NCBI GenBank assembly: GCA_002491245.1
Contig: DKVO01000020.1
Span: 16,222-80,221 of the forward strand
Source: Porphyromonadaceae bacterium UBA7176
GTDB taxonomy: Bacteria > Bacteroidota > Bacteroidia > Bacteroidales > Muribaculaceae
Direction: 5' to 3'
DNA: 64,000 nt
Shown: positions 16,026-25,732 of the stretch, one piece after another
Numbering within the stretch: position 1 is the first letter of the stretch
How the letters are laid out: the number at the start of each line of letters is the position of its first letter
The notes under the pieces: model-generated
What the model was told of the DNA's origin: nothing
Database searches by the model: none
The model's input: only the letters and a program-made list of their open reading frames with translations
Program-made: the position numbers and the translations under genes

Positions 16026-18287
16026 ATGAATACATTTATAAAATTTAGTCTGGCCGGGGTGCTGCTTGGTCTGTCGACAACAATGCAGGGCCAACTGAGC
16101 CTCAGCGACCGCATGTACCTGCGCATGGAGCGCAGCAACGCTGCTGCAAGCCGTTCTACACAAGAAAGCACCACAACCCTCGCTTTTGCCAAAATAGCCC
16201 AAGGATTCACACGGGCCGACCTTGAGGCAGAAGGAGTGTACGTGTCGTCGGTACGTGGCGACATAGCCCTTGTAAGCGTTGCCACGGCCGAACTCGACCG
16301 CGTGGCATCGCTGCCCTGCGTCGAGCGGCTCGAAGTGTCGCGCCGCGTACGCCACACGATGGACAAGGCACGAGCTGCATCAGGCGTCGACAAGATGCAT
16401 ACCGCATACCAACTCGACCAACCTTACACAGGCAAGGGTGTCATAGCGGCAATCGTAGACGAAGGTCTCGACCCCAACCATATCAACTTCCGCAACGAAG
16501 ACGGGACTTCGCGCCTGGCATTCCTTACGCATATATACATCGACAACAAGGCCGAGGGCGGCTGGACCGGCGTACCCTACGACCGCGACAACATCTTCCG
16601 CTTCACCACCGATACCGAAGCGACCTTCCATGCGACCCATACCCTCGGCATACTTGGCGGCTCATACAAAGGCAAAATCAATGCGTCGATAGAAAACGAC
16701 GACAATACGACTGCCACAATCAAGGAAGTCGACAATCCCTACTACGGCGTGGCCACCGGAGCCGACCTTGTGGCCGGTACGACCGTACTGATGGACCAAC
16801 TCATAGCTGAAAGCATCGATATGCTGCTCAACTACCGCTATGCCACACAACAGCCGATGGTGCTCAGCCTGTCGCTTGGCTCGAACGTGAACAGCCACAG
16901 CCCCAAGGCGCTGATGAACCAGTTTCTCGACCTCGCGGCCAAGGAGACACTCATCGTTCTTTCAGCCGGCAACGAGGGCGATATACCGTTGGCAGTGACC
17001 AAAAACCTCACAGAAAGCGACAAGGAGGTAAAGACCTTCATCGAGTCGATCATCACCGAGCCTATGTACACTTCGTCGGGACAGGTGATACCGGCAGGAT
17101 TCCTCTACGGCCTGTGCCATATATTCAGCGACAAGCCGTTCAAGCTCACAGCCCTGACCTACAACAAGAAACGCAGCCAAATAGCCTACAGAATGACCCC
17201 AGATGCTGATGCTGATGCCGGAACAGGCAAATGGTTCGTAAGCTCGAATGACTACGTTGAAGAGGGAAACGAAATCGTAAGCTCACAGCTCAACAAAGCC
17301 TATGCCGGCTATGTCGGCGTCGGATATGACGTCGACCCATATTCGAAGGAGTACATGGGTCTGGTGTCGTATGGACTCACGCCGCAGGACGACAATTATA
17401 TCTTCGGTTTCCTCGTAGAGGGTGAGCCAGGACAACGCATAGAGTGCTACAACGAAATCGATTACTCCCAGCTGAGCAACATGGGTATCGCCGGATGGGA
17501 CGACGGCAGCTGCGACGGCTCGATTTCAGATATGGCCTGCGGAGAAAACGTGCTCGTAGTGGGGTCGTACAACACACGCGACAGCTACGGCGACCTCAGC
17601 GGACACCGCCGTCACTACCAAGGCAAGTTCGAGGCCGGCAAGGTGACGCCGTTCTCGTCGTACGGCACTCTGGCCGACGGACGCAATCTTCCCCACGTCT
17701 GCGCTCCCGGCGCCGCCGTGATCTCGTCGACAAACTCTTACTACGAAGAATATGCCGGAGCAGACAAGATCAACAAGGCCGGGCTCACCGCCTTTGCCAA
17801 CGAAGACGGACGCCGCAACTACTGGGCACCAGCAAGCGGCACCTCTATGGCCACACCTTATGTAGCCGGCTCGATAGCCTGCTGGCTCGAGGCCGACCCG
17901 ACACTGACCAACGATGACATAAAGGATATCATCGCCACGACAGCAGTACGTGACGAAGATGTAGTATCGGGTAATCCTGTGCAATGGGGAGCCGGTAAAT
18001 TCGACGCCTACGCAGGCCTCAAGGAAGTGTTGCGCCGGACATCGGGCATCACCGACGTTGCAGCCGGCGACGATGTGCTGATGCTCAAGGGTGACGGCCG
18101 CGTGTTCGAGATATTTGTCAATGGAGCATCGGCTGTCGAAGCCCGTATCTACTCCGTTTCGGGAGCTTTGGCGATGGAGTGCGCATCGGAAGGCGATACA
18201 CTCACCGCCGACACCTCGAGTCTCGCTCCAGGTGTATACATCATATGTGTGAATAACCAGCATAAACGCAAAATCATAGTAAAATGA
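16026..18287 (+). CDS. S8 (subtilisin-like) serine peptidase with T9SS signal
   Basis: A 753-residue secreted protease. It has an N-terminal signal peptide (1-22), a short propeptide-like region, and the subtilase triad D145 (AAIVDEGLDPNHINF), H202 (FHATHTLGI) and S607 (SGTSMATPYVAG). The His-to-Ser distance (about 405 residues) is far longer than in subtilisin, with about 250 extra residues inserted in the catalytic domain. The C-terminus (ARIYSVSGALAMECA, then LAPGVYIICV and HKRKIIVK) is a typical T9SS type A sorting domain. The stop overlaps the next start by 4 bp, so translation is coupled. No promoter of its own was seen. Confidence 0.9.
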   Translation: MNTFIKFSLAGVLLGLSTTMQGQLSLSDRMYLRMERSNAAASRSTQESTTTLAFAKIAQGFTRADLEAEGVYVSSVRGDIALVSVATAELDRVASLPCVERLEVSRRVRHTMDKARAASGVDKMHTAYQLDQPYTGKGVIAAIVDEGLDPNHINFRNEDGTSRLAFLTHIYIDNKAEGGWTGVPYDRDNIFRFTTDTEATFHATHTLGILGGSYKGKINASIENDDNTTATIKEVDNPYYGVATGADLVAGTTVLMDQLIAESIDMLLNYRYATQQPMVLSLSLGSNVNSHSPKALMNQFLDLAAKETLIVLSAGNEGDIPLAVTKNLTESDKEVKTFIESIITEPMYTSSGQVIPAGFLYGLCHIFSDKPFKLTALTYNKKRSQIAYRMTPDADADAGTGKWFVSSNDYVEEGNEIVSSQLNKAYAGYVGVGYDVDPYSKEYMGLVSYGLTPQDDNYIFGFLVEGEPGQRIECYNEIDYSQLSNMGIAGWDDGSCDGSISDMACGENVLVVGSYNTRDSYGDLSGHRRHYQGKFEAGKVTPFSSYGTLADGRNLPHVCAPGAAVISSTNSYYEEYAGADKINKAGLTAFANEDGRRNYWAPASGTSMATPYVAGSIACWLEADPTLTNDDIKDIIATTAVRDEDVVSGNPVQWGAGKFDAYAGLKEVLRRTSGITDVAAGDDVLMLKGDGRVFEIFVNGASAVEARIYSVSGALAMECASEGDTLTADTSSLAPGVYIICVNNQHKRKIIVK

Positions 18288-21200
18288 AAACAATCAAAAG
18301 AATTTTACCGGCACTACTGGCACTGATGACGGTATTCTGCTCATTAGCAGCCGAAGAGCAGCCTATCATCACATTCAAGACCAGCATATACGACGTGCAG
18401 GGTTCGAGCAACAGCTTCACCATTCGCATGGGCTCGACCACAAAGGCGTGGTTTGACTACGAATGCAGCGGTGGCGTAGGCGGCGAGGTCGAAATCGAGC
18501 CGGCCATCTTCGACAGCGAGGCATCGGGCATCAAGGCGACAAGCATCTCGTGCAACGTCGATAAGGACGGTATCGTCAAAATCTACGGTGATGCCAGCCT
18601 CGTCGATTACTTCGACGGCGAAGGTGCATATATCGAGTGGATTGATTTCGGCGATTGCACAAACCTCGAAATCATCGACCTGCAACATAATGCCCTCAAG
18701 CGCCTCGACCTGTCGAAATATACAAAGCTCCAGGCCATTTACCTCACCGACAACCCCTTCACTCCCGAGACTCCTCTTGTGGTGGGCGACAATCATCCCG
18801 ACCTGATGATACTCGAGGTGGATATCATCGACTATATCGACCAGTCGTTCGACATCACAAGCTATCCCAACCTTGTGAGCTTCGATGCTTACCACAACAT
18901 GTCGCTGAACCACCTCGACCCGTCGAAATGCCCTAATCTGCAGCGTCTGTGCGTGGAACTCTGTCCTATCGAATATCTTAATGTGAGCGAAAACTCCAAT
19001 CTGCGTATCCTCAATATCGAGGACAGTGGTATTGACAATATCGACATCTCGAAAAACACCAAGCTCACCCAGTTCTATGCAGGTCACAATTCGGGCGTTA
19101 TGAACACCGACCGCAAACTCACGGCTATCGACCTGAGCAACAATCCTGAGCTTACATTCGTGAGCCTCACCGGCAACAACCTTACAGATATCGACCTGTC
19201 TAAAAACCCGAATATCGATAACCTCTATCTCGGCTACAACAAGCTCACAACACTCAACGTGTCGAACCTGAGCCGCCTGTCGACTCTCGATATCCGCAAC
19301 AACTACTTCACTTTCGCCACCCTTCCTTCCCCCAACCAAAACTGGTACGACTACCAATATGAGCAGCGTGCGATGGAGGTGGCCAAGTCATATGCAGTCG
19401 GGTCGGTAATCGACCTGTCGGACAAAGTGCTCCGCCCCGGCAGCACCACCACCTGCGAGCTTTATGCCTACAACGCCACATCTAACAGCAACACCAAGCT
19501 CGATGAATCATACTACGACTATGCCGACGGCAAGGTGACACTCAAAAAAGCATCGACCGACTCTCTCTTCCTATCTTTCGCCAACAGCGCTTTTGTAGGT
19601 GTACCAATCCAGACAGCCCGTTTCATGGCCAAGACAGCTGATGCTTTCGGCAAGCCGTCGGAGATTGTGAAGTTCGGCACCATAGTCGGCGACGGCACTA
19701 CAATCCTGATGAGCGCCGGCTTGCGCGGAGCTTCAGACTCGACACCTAAGAAACTATTTGTCAACCCCGGCGATGGCAGCATCATCGACATCACCGTGAC
19801 CACCGAAGCCCTTTCAGAGACCATCAATGCCGAATTTATCCGCAAAGGCTCTGGCGATGTGCAGATACTCGTAGCTGAAGGCGATGTGTTGACCGCATTC
19901 GCTATCGAAGGAGCTTACCTCACCGGCATCAAACTCGAGGCAGCCACCGAGCTTGAGCACTTGCGTCTCTCCGATACGCAACTCTACGACATCAACCTCA
20001 AGTACAACCGCGCCCTCCGCTCCCTCCATCTCAGCAGTAACCACTTCCTGTCGGGTCTCACCCTCGAAGGCATCAACGGTGTTTCGGCCAAGAACATGCT
20101 CTCAGAGATTTTCCTGAGTGACAACGAGCTCAAGAGCGTGACCCTCAACGATACCCGTTCGATAAAATCGCTTGACCTGAGCCATAACAAGATAGCGGAG
20201 TTCAACTACAAGGAGTTTGAGAACATTGTAGATTTCGACATCAGCTACAACGAACTCACCTCCATCAACACCGCCTACATGTACACGGCCGACCGTGTGG
20301 ATGTGTCGCACAACAAGCTGACCGAAATCATACTTCCCGACCAGGAAGGCATGAATTACCTCGACCTGAGCAACAACTGCTTCACGTTCACGAACATTCC
20401 TCAGGCACCGGCAACCACTCAGACCTACCACTACGCACCCCAGGCAATGATAACGATGCCGGACAAAGCTCCCGGCGCCAATCTTTCGGACCAGAACCGC
20501 GTGATTGACGGCAAAGGGACAGTGTACACATGGAAAACCGATGGCGGCGTCACTCTCACCGAAGGTACCGATTACAATATCGCCGATGGAGCGACTTCGT
20601 TCCTCGCCCCGGCTGTTGGTAAAAAGGTATATTGCGAGATGACCAATCCGGCGTTCCCTGAGTTTGCAGGCAATAAAGCCCTGCGCACGACAGTGATGGA
20701 AGCCGCCGCGATGCCGACCAATCTGATTGCAAGTTTCGAGACTCCCACCGGAGGCCAGAAGGTAGAAATTTCGCTTACCTCAGACAAGGAGGGAACAGCA
20801 GTATATATCGACTGGAGCGGCAACGGCAGCTCTGTGGAGCAATATGTACTCGGCACCAGCTACCGCTACTTCACCGGCACGACAATCGCCGGAGCCACAG
20901 TCAAGGTGTATACCTACACGACCGACGAGCATATCACAGTATTCTCGGTGAGCGGAGCAAAAATGAACTCTTTCGATGCCAGCAAACTCGTCGATGCTAC
21001 CGGTATAATGGTGTATAACGCCGGACTTAGCAGCATCATCCTGCCCGAGAACACAGATAAGCTCAAGGAATTGTCGCTCTCAGGCAATGCTTTCACCGGA
21101 ACTGAAGACTTCGACCGTTACACTAACCTCACCACACTCGACGTAGCCGGAAACAAACTGACAACCCTCGATGTGAGCCCCTTCAGCCGTCTTGCCCAGC

Positions 21201-21907
21201 TCTATGCCGGCTCGAACGCGCTGACAGAGGTCAAGTTTGAAAACAACCGTAACCTCTGGCTCTTCTACGCCGCCGGCAACCAGTTGAGCAGCATCGATTT
21301 CACCGGAGCTCCCAATATCGACCAACTCGACCTTGGACATAACTTGTTCGAGAGCATCGACCTGACTCCTCTCAAACAGTTGCGCACGCTGTCGCTCGTA
21401 GTCAATTCGTTTACATTCGCCACACTTCCGGCAGCATTCAATGCCGACGGTTCATCGGTATACGCCGTCTACAACTACGGCTCGCAGCGCCCTGTAGCTG
21501 CGGCATGTGTCGACGGCAAGGTAGACTTGTCGGCTCAGGCTAAAGTTGGTGATCATGCGACGACTTTCCGCTGGTTTGTCGGCGTACCTGAATTTGACAG
21601 TGACGGCAACATGAACGGCGAAGAACTTGTGGCAGGAGATGAATATACTGTGGAAGATGGCGTTACGACCTTCAACCTCACATACGACGGAGTGATGTGC
21701 GTGATGACCAACCCGGCATTCCCCAACCTCTATCTCTACACTGACCTGATGAATGTGACAAGCTCGGGCATAGAAGATATCATGGCAGACGAGAATGCCG
21801 AGGCTGTCTACTACAACCTGCAGGGCATCCGCGTGGCAAATCCTGAACGAGGAACGATATATATCGTCCGTAAAGGCAACACCACAAGCAAGGTGCTCTA
21901 CCGATAA
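18284..21907 (+). CDS. Leucine-rich-repeat surface protein, three modules, T9SS signal
   Basis: A 1207-residue secreted protein (signal peptide about 1-23). It contains three LRR blocks with repeats of the LTxIDLSxNPxIDxLYLGYNKL type, at about 120-345, 550-705 and 900-1045. Each ends in the same cap, xxFTFATLP or a variant (F342, F700, F1043), followed by a beta-rich Ig-like segment; the last two segments share xxMTNPAFP. The C-terminus VYYNLQGIRVANPERG, then TIYIVRKG, is a T9SS type A-like signal. The start codon overlaps the protease stop (ATGA). An adhesin-like surface role is inferred from LRRs only. Confidence 0.85.
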   Translation: MKTIKRILPALLALMTVFCSLAAEEQPIITFKTSIYDVQGSSNSFTIRMGSTTKAWFDYECSGGVGGEVEIEPAIFDSEASGIKATSISCNVDKDGIVKIYGDASLVDYFDGEGAYIEWIDFGDCTNLEIIDLQHNALKRLDLSKYTKLQAIYLTDNPFTPETPLVVGDNHPDLMILEVDIIDYIDQSFDITSYPNLVSFDAYHNMSLNHLDPSKCPNLQRLCVELCPIEYLNVSENSNLRILNIEDSGIDNIDISKNTKLTQFYAGHNSGVMNTDRKLTAIDLSNNPELTFVSLTGNNLTDIDLSKNPNIDNLYLGYNKLTTLNVSNLSRLSTLDIRNNYFTFATLPSPNQNWYDYQYEQRAMEVAKSYAVGSVIDLSDKVLRPGSTTTCELYAYNATSNSNTKLDESYYDYADGKVTLKKASTDSLFLSFANSAFVGVPIQTARFMAKTADAFGKPSEIVKFGTIVGDGTTILMSAGLRGASDSTPKKLFVNPGDGSIIDITVTTEALSETINAEFIRKGSGDVQILVAEGDVLTAFAIEGAYLTGIKLEAATELEHLRLSDTQLYDINLKYNRALRSLHLSSNHFLSGLTLEGINGVSAKNMLSEIFLSDNELKSVTLNDTRSIKSLDLSHNKIAEFNYKEFENIVDFDISYNELTSINTAYMYTADRVDVSHNKLTEIILPDQEGMNYLDLSNNCFTFTNIPQAPATTQTYHYAPQAMITMPDKAPGANLSDQNRVIDGKGTVYTWKTDGGVTLTEGTDYNIADGATSFLAPAVGKKVYCEMTNPAFPEFAGNKALRTTVMEAAAMPTNLIASFETPTGGQKVEISLTSDKEGTAVYIDWSGNGSSVEQYVLGTSYRYFTGTTIAGATVKVYTYTTDEHITVFSVSGAKMNSFDASKLVDATGIMVYNAGLSSIILPENTDKLKELSLSGNAFTGTEDFDRYTNLTTLDVAGNKLTTLDVSPFSRLAQLYAGSNALTEVKFENNRNLWLFYAAGNQLSSIDFTGAPNIDQLDLGHNLFESIDLTPLKQLRTLSLVVNSFTFATLPAAFNADGSSVYAVYNYGSQRPVAAACVDGKVDLSAQAKVGDHATTFRWFVGVPEFDSDGNMNGEELVAGDEYTVEDGVTTFNLTYDGVMCVMTNPAFPNLYLYTDLMNVTSSGIEDIMADENAEAVYYNLQGIRVANPERGTIYIVRKGNTTSKVLYR

Positions 21908-21925
21908 GCTTAAGACAAATGTACT

Positions 21926-21966
21926 GAGGGGCGGCGCGGCGACGTGCTGCCCCTCTTATGTCTTAT
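21926..21966 (+). terminator. Terminator of the secreted-protein operon
   Basis: GAGGGGC at 21926-21932 pairs with GCCCCTC at 21949-21955, followed by a T-rich stretch (TTATGTCTTATT). It lies 19 bp after the LRR stop. Confidence 0.7.
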
Positions 21967-22059
21967 TGATGTCGGACACTTCCAATCTTCTCGGATTTAC
22001 TCCTATGCTATCTCATGTGAAGATTTTTTTGTAATTTTGCAAAATATTCAGGACGAGAA

Positions 22060-22407
22060 GTGAAAGAGAAGTTCCGTCACATATGTGCTGTGCTCCTAAC
22101 GGGCGTGTTTGTATACTTCATGTTGGCAAACACGGTCTTCACGCACATCCACACTGATGGTACGAACTCCTACTCCCACTCCCACCCTTATCTGCCGAAC
22201 TCAAACCATAGCCACAACGCAGGCGCAGCATCACTGATCGCCAATTTCAACCTTTCGGCAAGTGTTTTTGAAGGGACTGACTCTCTCGTTCTTGTCAGAG
22301 TAGAGTCATATTGGACCTTCGACAAACCGCAGGAAAGTTATTCAGCAGTCGCGCCCTGCATACCTGCGTCATATCTCCGCGGTCCTCCTTCCGGTCTATT
22401 GTCGTAA
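22060..22407 (+). CDS. Small His-rich membrane or secreted protein
   Basis: I do not recognise a named family. The 115 residues begin at a GTG. A hydrophobic N-terminal segment (ICAVLLTGVFVYFMLAN) is followed by a His-rich stretch with HIH, HSHP and NHSH motifs spread over residues 27-52, then a non-descript C-terminus. Such His clusters commonly bind Zn, Ni, Cu or Co. It lies 43 bp ahead of a TonB-dependent receptor on the same strand, so a metal-related role with that receptor is plausible but inferred. A -7-like TAATTTTG occurs at 22032-22039 with a poor -33. ATG 22120 is a possible alternative start. Confidence 0.65.
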   Translation: MKEKFRHICAVLLTGVFVYFMLANTVFTHIHTDGTNSYSHSHPYLPNSNHSHNAGAASLIANFNLSASVFEGTDSLVLVRVESYWTFDKPQESYSAVAPCIPASYLRGPPSGLLS

Positions 22408-22450
22408 TCCTCTCCCCTCCGAGACGTATTATCAAGACAACAGACCAATC

Positions 22451-24760
22451 ATGACAACATTTAAACTTATTGCAATCATAGCCTTGGCTATGATTATGCC
22501 TGCATATGCACACGCATTGACAGCTCCGGGCACGGACGCCAACATCAACGGCCATGTGATTGACGCCGAGACCGGCGAGCATCTGCCATTTTGCCTCATC
22601 AGCCTTCCGGGCACAAGTCTCTCATGCCTCACCGATGCATCGGGACACTATGTGATACGCGACCTCAAACCGGGTAAATATACCTTGTCGGCGTCGTATA
22701 CCGGTTTCGTAACCGAACAGCAGACCGTAGAAATAAAAGCCAAGCAGACCCTCGAGGTCAATTTCAACCTCCGCCCCGATGCTTTCATGCTCGATCAGGT
22801 GGTGGTCACTTCATCGAAAGCCGAGACGAAACGGCGCGAAAGCCCTTCGCTCGTTAACGTGACATCGAGCAAGCTTCTGCTCAACGTCGGAGCCTGTTCC
22901 CTCGCCGAAGGACTCGATTTCCAACCTGGCGTGAGGGTAGAGAACGACTGCCAGAACTGCGGTTTCACACAGGTGCGCATCAACGGCCTCGACGGACACT
23001 ACTCACAGATACTGATGAACTCGCGGCCGGTGTTCTCGGCGCTTGCCGGCGTCTACGGTCTGGAGCATATCCCTGCCAATATGATAGACCGCATAGAGGT
23101 GATGCGCGGCGGTGGTTCAGCTCTATTCGGCTCGTCGGCCATAGGCGGCACTATCAACATCATCACCAAGGACCCCCAGGTGAACACAGCCATGCTGTCG
23201 CACACTCTCCGCTCTATCGGCATCTCGGGTTCGCTGGACAACAATACGACTCTCAACGCCTCTGTCGTGACCGACAATAACAAGGCCGGCATCATGGTCT
23301 ATGGCCAGAGCCGCTACCGCGACGGTTATGACCACGACGGCGACGGATTTACCGAGATTGCGGCTCTCAAGAGCCAAACCGTAGGGGCGCGTACGTTCAT
23401 CCGCCCGACAGACCACTCCCGGGTGTCGGCCGAGTACCATAACACTCATGAGTACCGGCGTGGCGGCGACCAGCTCGACCTTGTGCCCCACATGGCTATG
23501 GTGGCCGAGGAGGCAGACCACAACATACATGCAGGGGAGATATCATATGACCTGTGGCTACGCGAGAGCCGCGACCATGTGGCTGTTTTCGCAGCGACAC
23601 AAGACACCAAGCGCAAGAGCTATTACGGCTCGGAAATGGACCCCAACGCTTATGGCCGCACTTCAGACATAGTTGTCACCGCCGGAAGCCAGTGGAACCA
23701 CAGCATGGACCGCTTCCTCTTCATGCCGGCACAACTTGTCGCCGGTCTGGAATACTCGCACAACCGCCTCCACGATATCACCATCGGCTACGACCACAAT
23801 ATGCTCCAGAAAATAAATATCTACAGCGCCTACCTTCAGAACGAATGGAAAAACGAGCGCTGGGGTTTCCTGGTCGGCGGCCGTCTGGACAAACACTCGC
23901 TGATAGGCAATCCTATATTCTCGCCCCGAGCCAACATTCGCTTCAACCCATCGGACAATATCAATTTCAGAGCTTCGTATTCGACCGGCTTCCGTGCTCC
24001 TCAGGCTTACGATGAAGACATGCATGTGGCGATAGTCGGCGGCGAGAGGGTTGTGACCGTACTTGCCCCTGACCTGAAGCAGGAAAGCTCGAATAGCGTG
24101 AGTGTTTCGGCCGATATGTACCACCGCTTCGGTAATGTACAGACCAATCTTCTTGTCGAAGGCTTCTATACAGACCTCCGCGATGTGTTTGCCCTGCGCC
24201 AGCTCGACGAACCTGACGCAGCCGGCAATGCCATCCTCGAGCGCTACAACGGCTCGGGAGCGACAGTGATGGGTATCAATATCGAAGCAAAGGCGTTTTT
24301 CTCGAGCCACTTCGATGTGCAGGGAGGAGTGACCTTGCAGCGCAGCCGCTACAAAAAGCCGGAGGTATGGAGCGATAACCCAGATGTGGCACCGGAGAAA
24401 AAGATGTTCCGCACACCTGATGTCTATGGTTATCTGACTGCGAACTACGAGATAACAAAAAAGCTCAAGGCTATGCTCACGGGCACACTTACAGGCCCGA
24501 TGACCGTGCAGCACCTCGAAGGCTCGGGTACACCGGTGGATGTAGCGGTGAGAACTCCGACTTTCTTTGATGCCTCGCTCAAGCTGACATACTGCTTCGA
24601 GATCTTCAACCGTGTCGATCTTGACGTGAATGTCGGCATCGACAATATATTCAACTCTTACCAACGCGACTTCGACACAGGCTATCTGCGCGACTCGGGC
24701 TATATTTACGGCCCGTCGACTCCGCGGTCGCTCACCTGCGGCGTGTCGATATCGATATGA
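22451..24760 (+). CDS. TonB-dependent receptor with carboxypeptidase-like N-domain
   Basis: Outer-membrane active-transport receptor of 769 residues. Signal peptide (about 1-25), a CarboxypepD_reg-like beta-sandwich (about 30-115, from INGHVIDAETGEHLPF), plug domain (about 120-235, with MIDRIEVMRGGGSALFGSSA and GGTINIITKDP) and a 22-strand-type barrel ending in an aromatic-poor LTCGVSISI. The plug holds a Cys pair in NDCQNCGFTQVRINGL, typical of a Bacteroidetes receptor subgroup. No SusD partner is adjacent. Together with the His-rich small protein upstream this points to a metal or metal-chelate substrate (inference). Confidence 0.88.
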   Translation: MTTFKLIAIIALAMIMPAYAHALTAPGTDANINGHVIDAETGEHLPFCLISLPGTSLSCLTDASGHYVIRDLKPGKYTLSASYTGFVTEQQTVEIKAKQTLEVNFNLRPDAFMLDQVVVTSSKAETKRRESPSLVNVTSSKLLLNVGACSLAEGLDFQPGVRVENDCQNCGFTQVRINGLDGHYSQILMNSRPVFSALAGVYGLEHIPANMIDRIEVMRGGGSALFGSSAIGGTINIITKDPQVNTAMLSHTLRSIGISGSLDNNTTLNASVVTDNNKAGIMVYGQSRYRDGYDHDGDGFTEIAALKSQTVGARTFIRPTDHSRVSAEYHNTHEYRRGGDQLDLVPHMAMVAEEADHNIHAGEISYDLWLRESRDHVAVFAATQDTKRKSYYGSEMDPNAYGRTSDIVVTAGSQWNHSMDRFLFMPAQLVAGLEYSHNRLHDITIGYDHNMLQKINIYSAYLQNEWKNERWGFLVGGRLDKHSLIGNPIFSPRANIRFNPSDNINFRASYSTGFRAPQAYDEDMHVAIVGGERVVTVLAPDLKQESSNSVSVSADMYHRFGNVQTNLLVEGFYTDLRDVFALRQLDEPDAAGNAILERYNGSGATVMGINIEAKAFFSSHFDVQGGVTLQRSRYKKPEVWSDNPDVAPEKKMFRTPDVYGYLTANYEITKKLKAMLTGTLTGPMTVQHLEGSGTPVDVAVRTPTFFDASLKLTYCFEIFNRVDLDVNVGIDNIFNSYQRDFDTGYLRDSGYIYGPSTPRSLTCGVSISI

Positions 24761-24810
24761 CGGTAACGCTGCGGCCTATATCCTTGCAGCAACGTATAGG
24801 TTTGCAATGA

Positions 24811-24868
24811 AGACGGGTTTACAGGCTCTGTGGTATATGCCACTCACCTGTAAACCCGTCTGTTTTAT
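24811..24868 (+). terminator. Strong terminator after the TonB receptor
   Basis: AGACGGGTTTACAGG (24811-24825) pairs perfectly over 15 bp with CCTGTAAACCCGTCT (24847-24861), followed by GTTTTATT. It lies between convergent genes and may also act on panB from the other side. Confidence 0.88.
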
Positions 24869-24881
24869 TGATAAACTGATA

Positions 24882-25703
24882 TCAGTACTGCTCTGTCGCG
24901 TTGGGGAAGTCTCCGGTCTTCACGTCGTCGATATAGGCGCCAACGGCGTCGTTTATAACAGACGAAAGGTCGGCGTAGCGCCTGAGGAATTTAGGGGAAA
25001 ATCCTTTGTTGATGCCAAGCATATCGTGCATCACCAGCACCTGACCGTCGACCCCACCACCGGCACCTATGCCAATGACTGGAATCGACACCTCGCTTGC
25101 GACACGTGCGGCGAGTGTTGCCGGTATCTTCTCAAGCACCATAGCGAAGCAACCAATCTCTTCGAGCATCTTGGCATCTTCGATAAGTTTCTGAGCCTCA
25201 GCCTCCTCTTTTGCACGCACGGCGTATGTGCCGAATTTGTTGATTGATTGCGGTGTGAGACCGAGATGTCCCATAACAGGAATGCCTGCCGAAAGGATAC
25301 GCTCGATCGACTCCCGGATATCGCTGCCGCCTTCTATCTTCACGGCTTCGGCATGGCTTTCTTTCATGATACGCACAGCCGAGGCCAGAGCCTCCAACGG
25401 ATTGCCCTGATAGGTGCCGAAAGGCATATCGCAAACCACCAAAGCACGGCTTGTGCCTTTTATAACGCTCTTGGCGTGGTATATCATCTGGTCGAGCGTG
25501 ATGGGAAGGGTTGTCATGTTTCCGGCCATTACATTCGAGGCAGAGTCGCCTACAAGTATCACGTCGATGCCGGCCTCGTCGATGAGTTTGGCCATCGAAT
25601 AGTCGTATGCGGTGAGCATGGCGATTTTCTCGCCGCGACGTTTCATCTCTATAAGGCGCGAGGTTGTGACCTTGCGCTCCTTGTCTACTGTGTTTGTCGA
25701 CAT
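24882..25703 (-). CDS. panB: 3-methyl-2-oxobutanoate hydroxymethyltransferase
   Basis: First committed step of pantothenate (vitamin B5/CoA) synthesis: ketopantoate from alpha-ketoisovalerate and methylene-tetrahydrofolate. The protein has 273 residues, as usual. Conserved segments include the N-terminal [61 protein letters not shown] and HDMLGI with a conserved Asp/His set. It is the last gene of the long minus-strand directon. panC and panD are not nearby. Confidence 0.96.
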   Translation of the reverse strand: MSTNTVDKERKVTTSRLIEMKRRGEKIAMLTAYDYSMAKLIDEAGIDVILVGDSASNVMAGNMTTLPITLDQMIYHAKSVIKGTSRALVVCDMPFGTYQGNPLEALASAVRIMKESHAEAVKIEGGSDIRESIERILSAGIPVMGHLGLTPQSINKFGTYAVRAKEEAEAQKLIEDAKMLEEIGCFAMVLEKIPATLAARVASEVSIPVIGIGAGGGVDGQVLVMHDMLGINKGFSPKFLRRYADLSSVINDAVGAYIDDVKTGDFPNATEQY

Positions 25704-25732
25704 AGTTATGTATTTATACTTTAAGTATGTTT

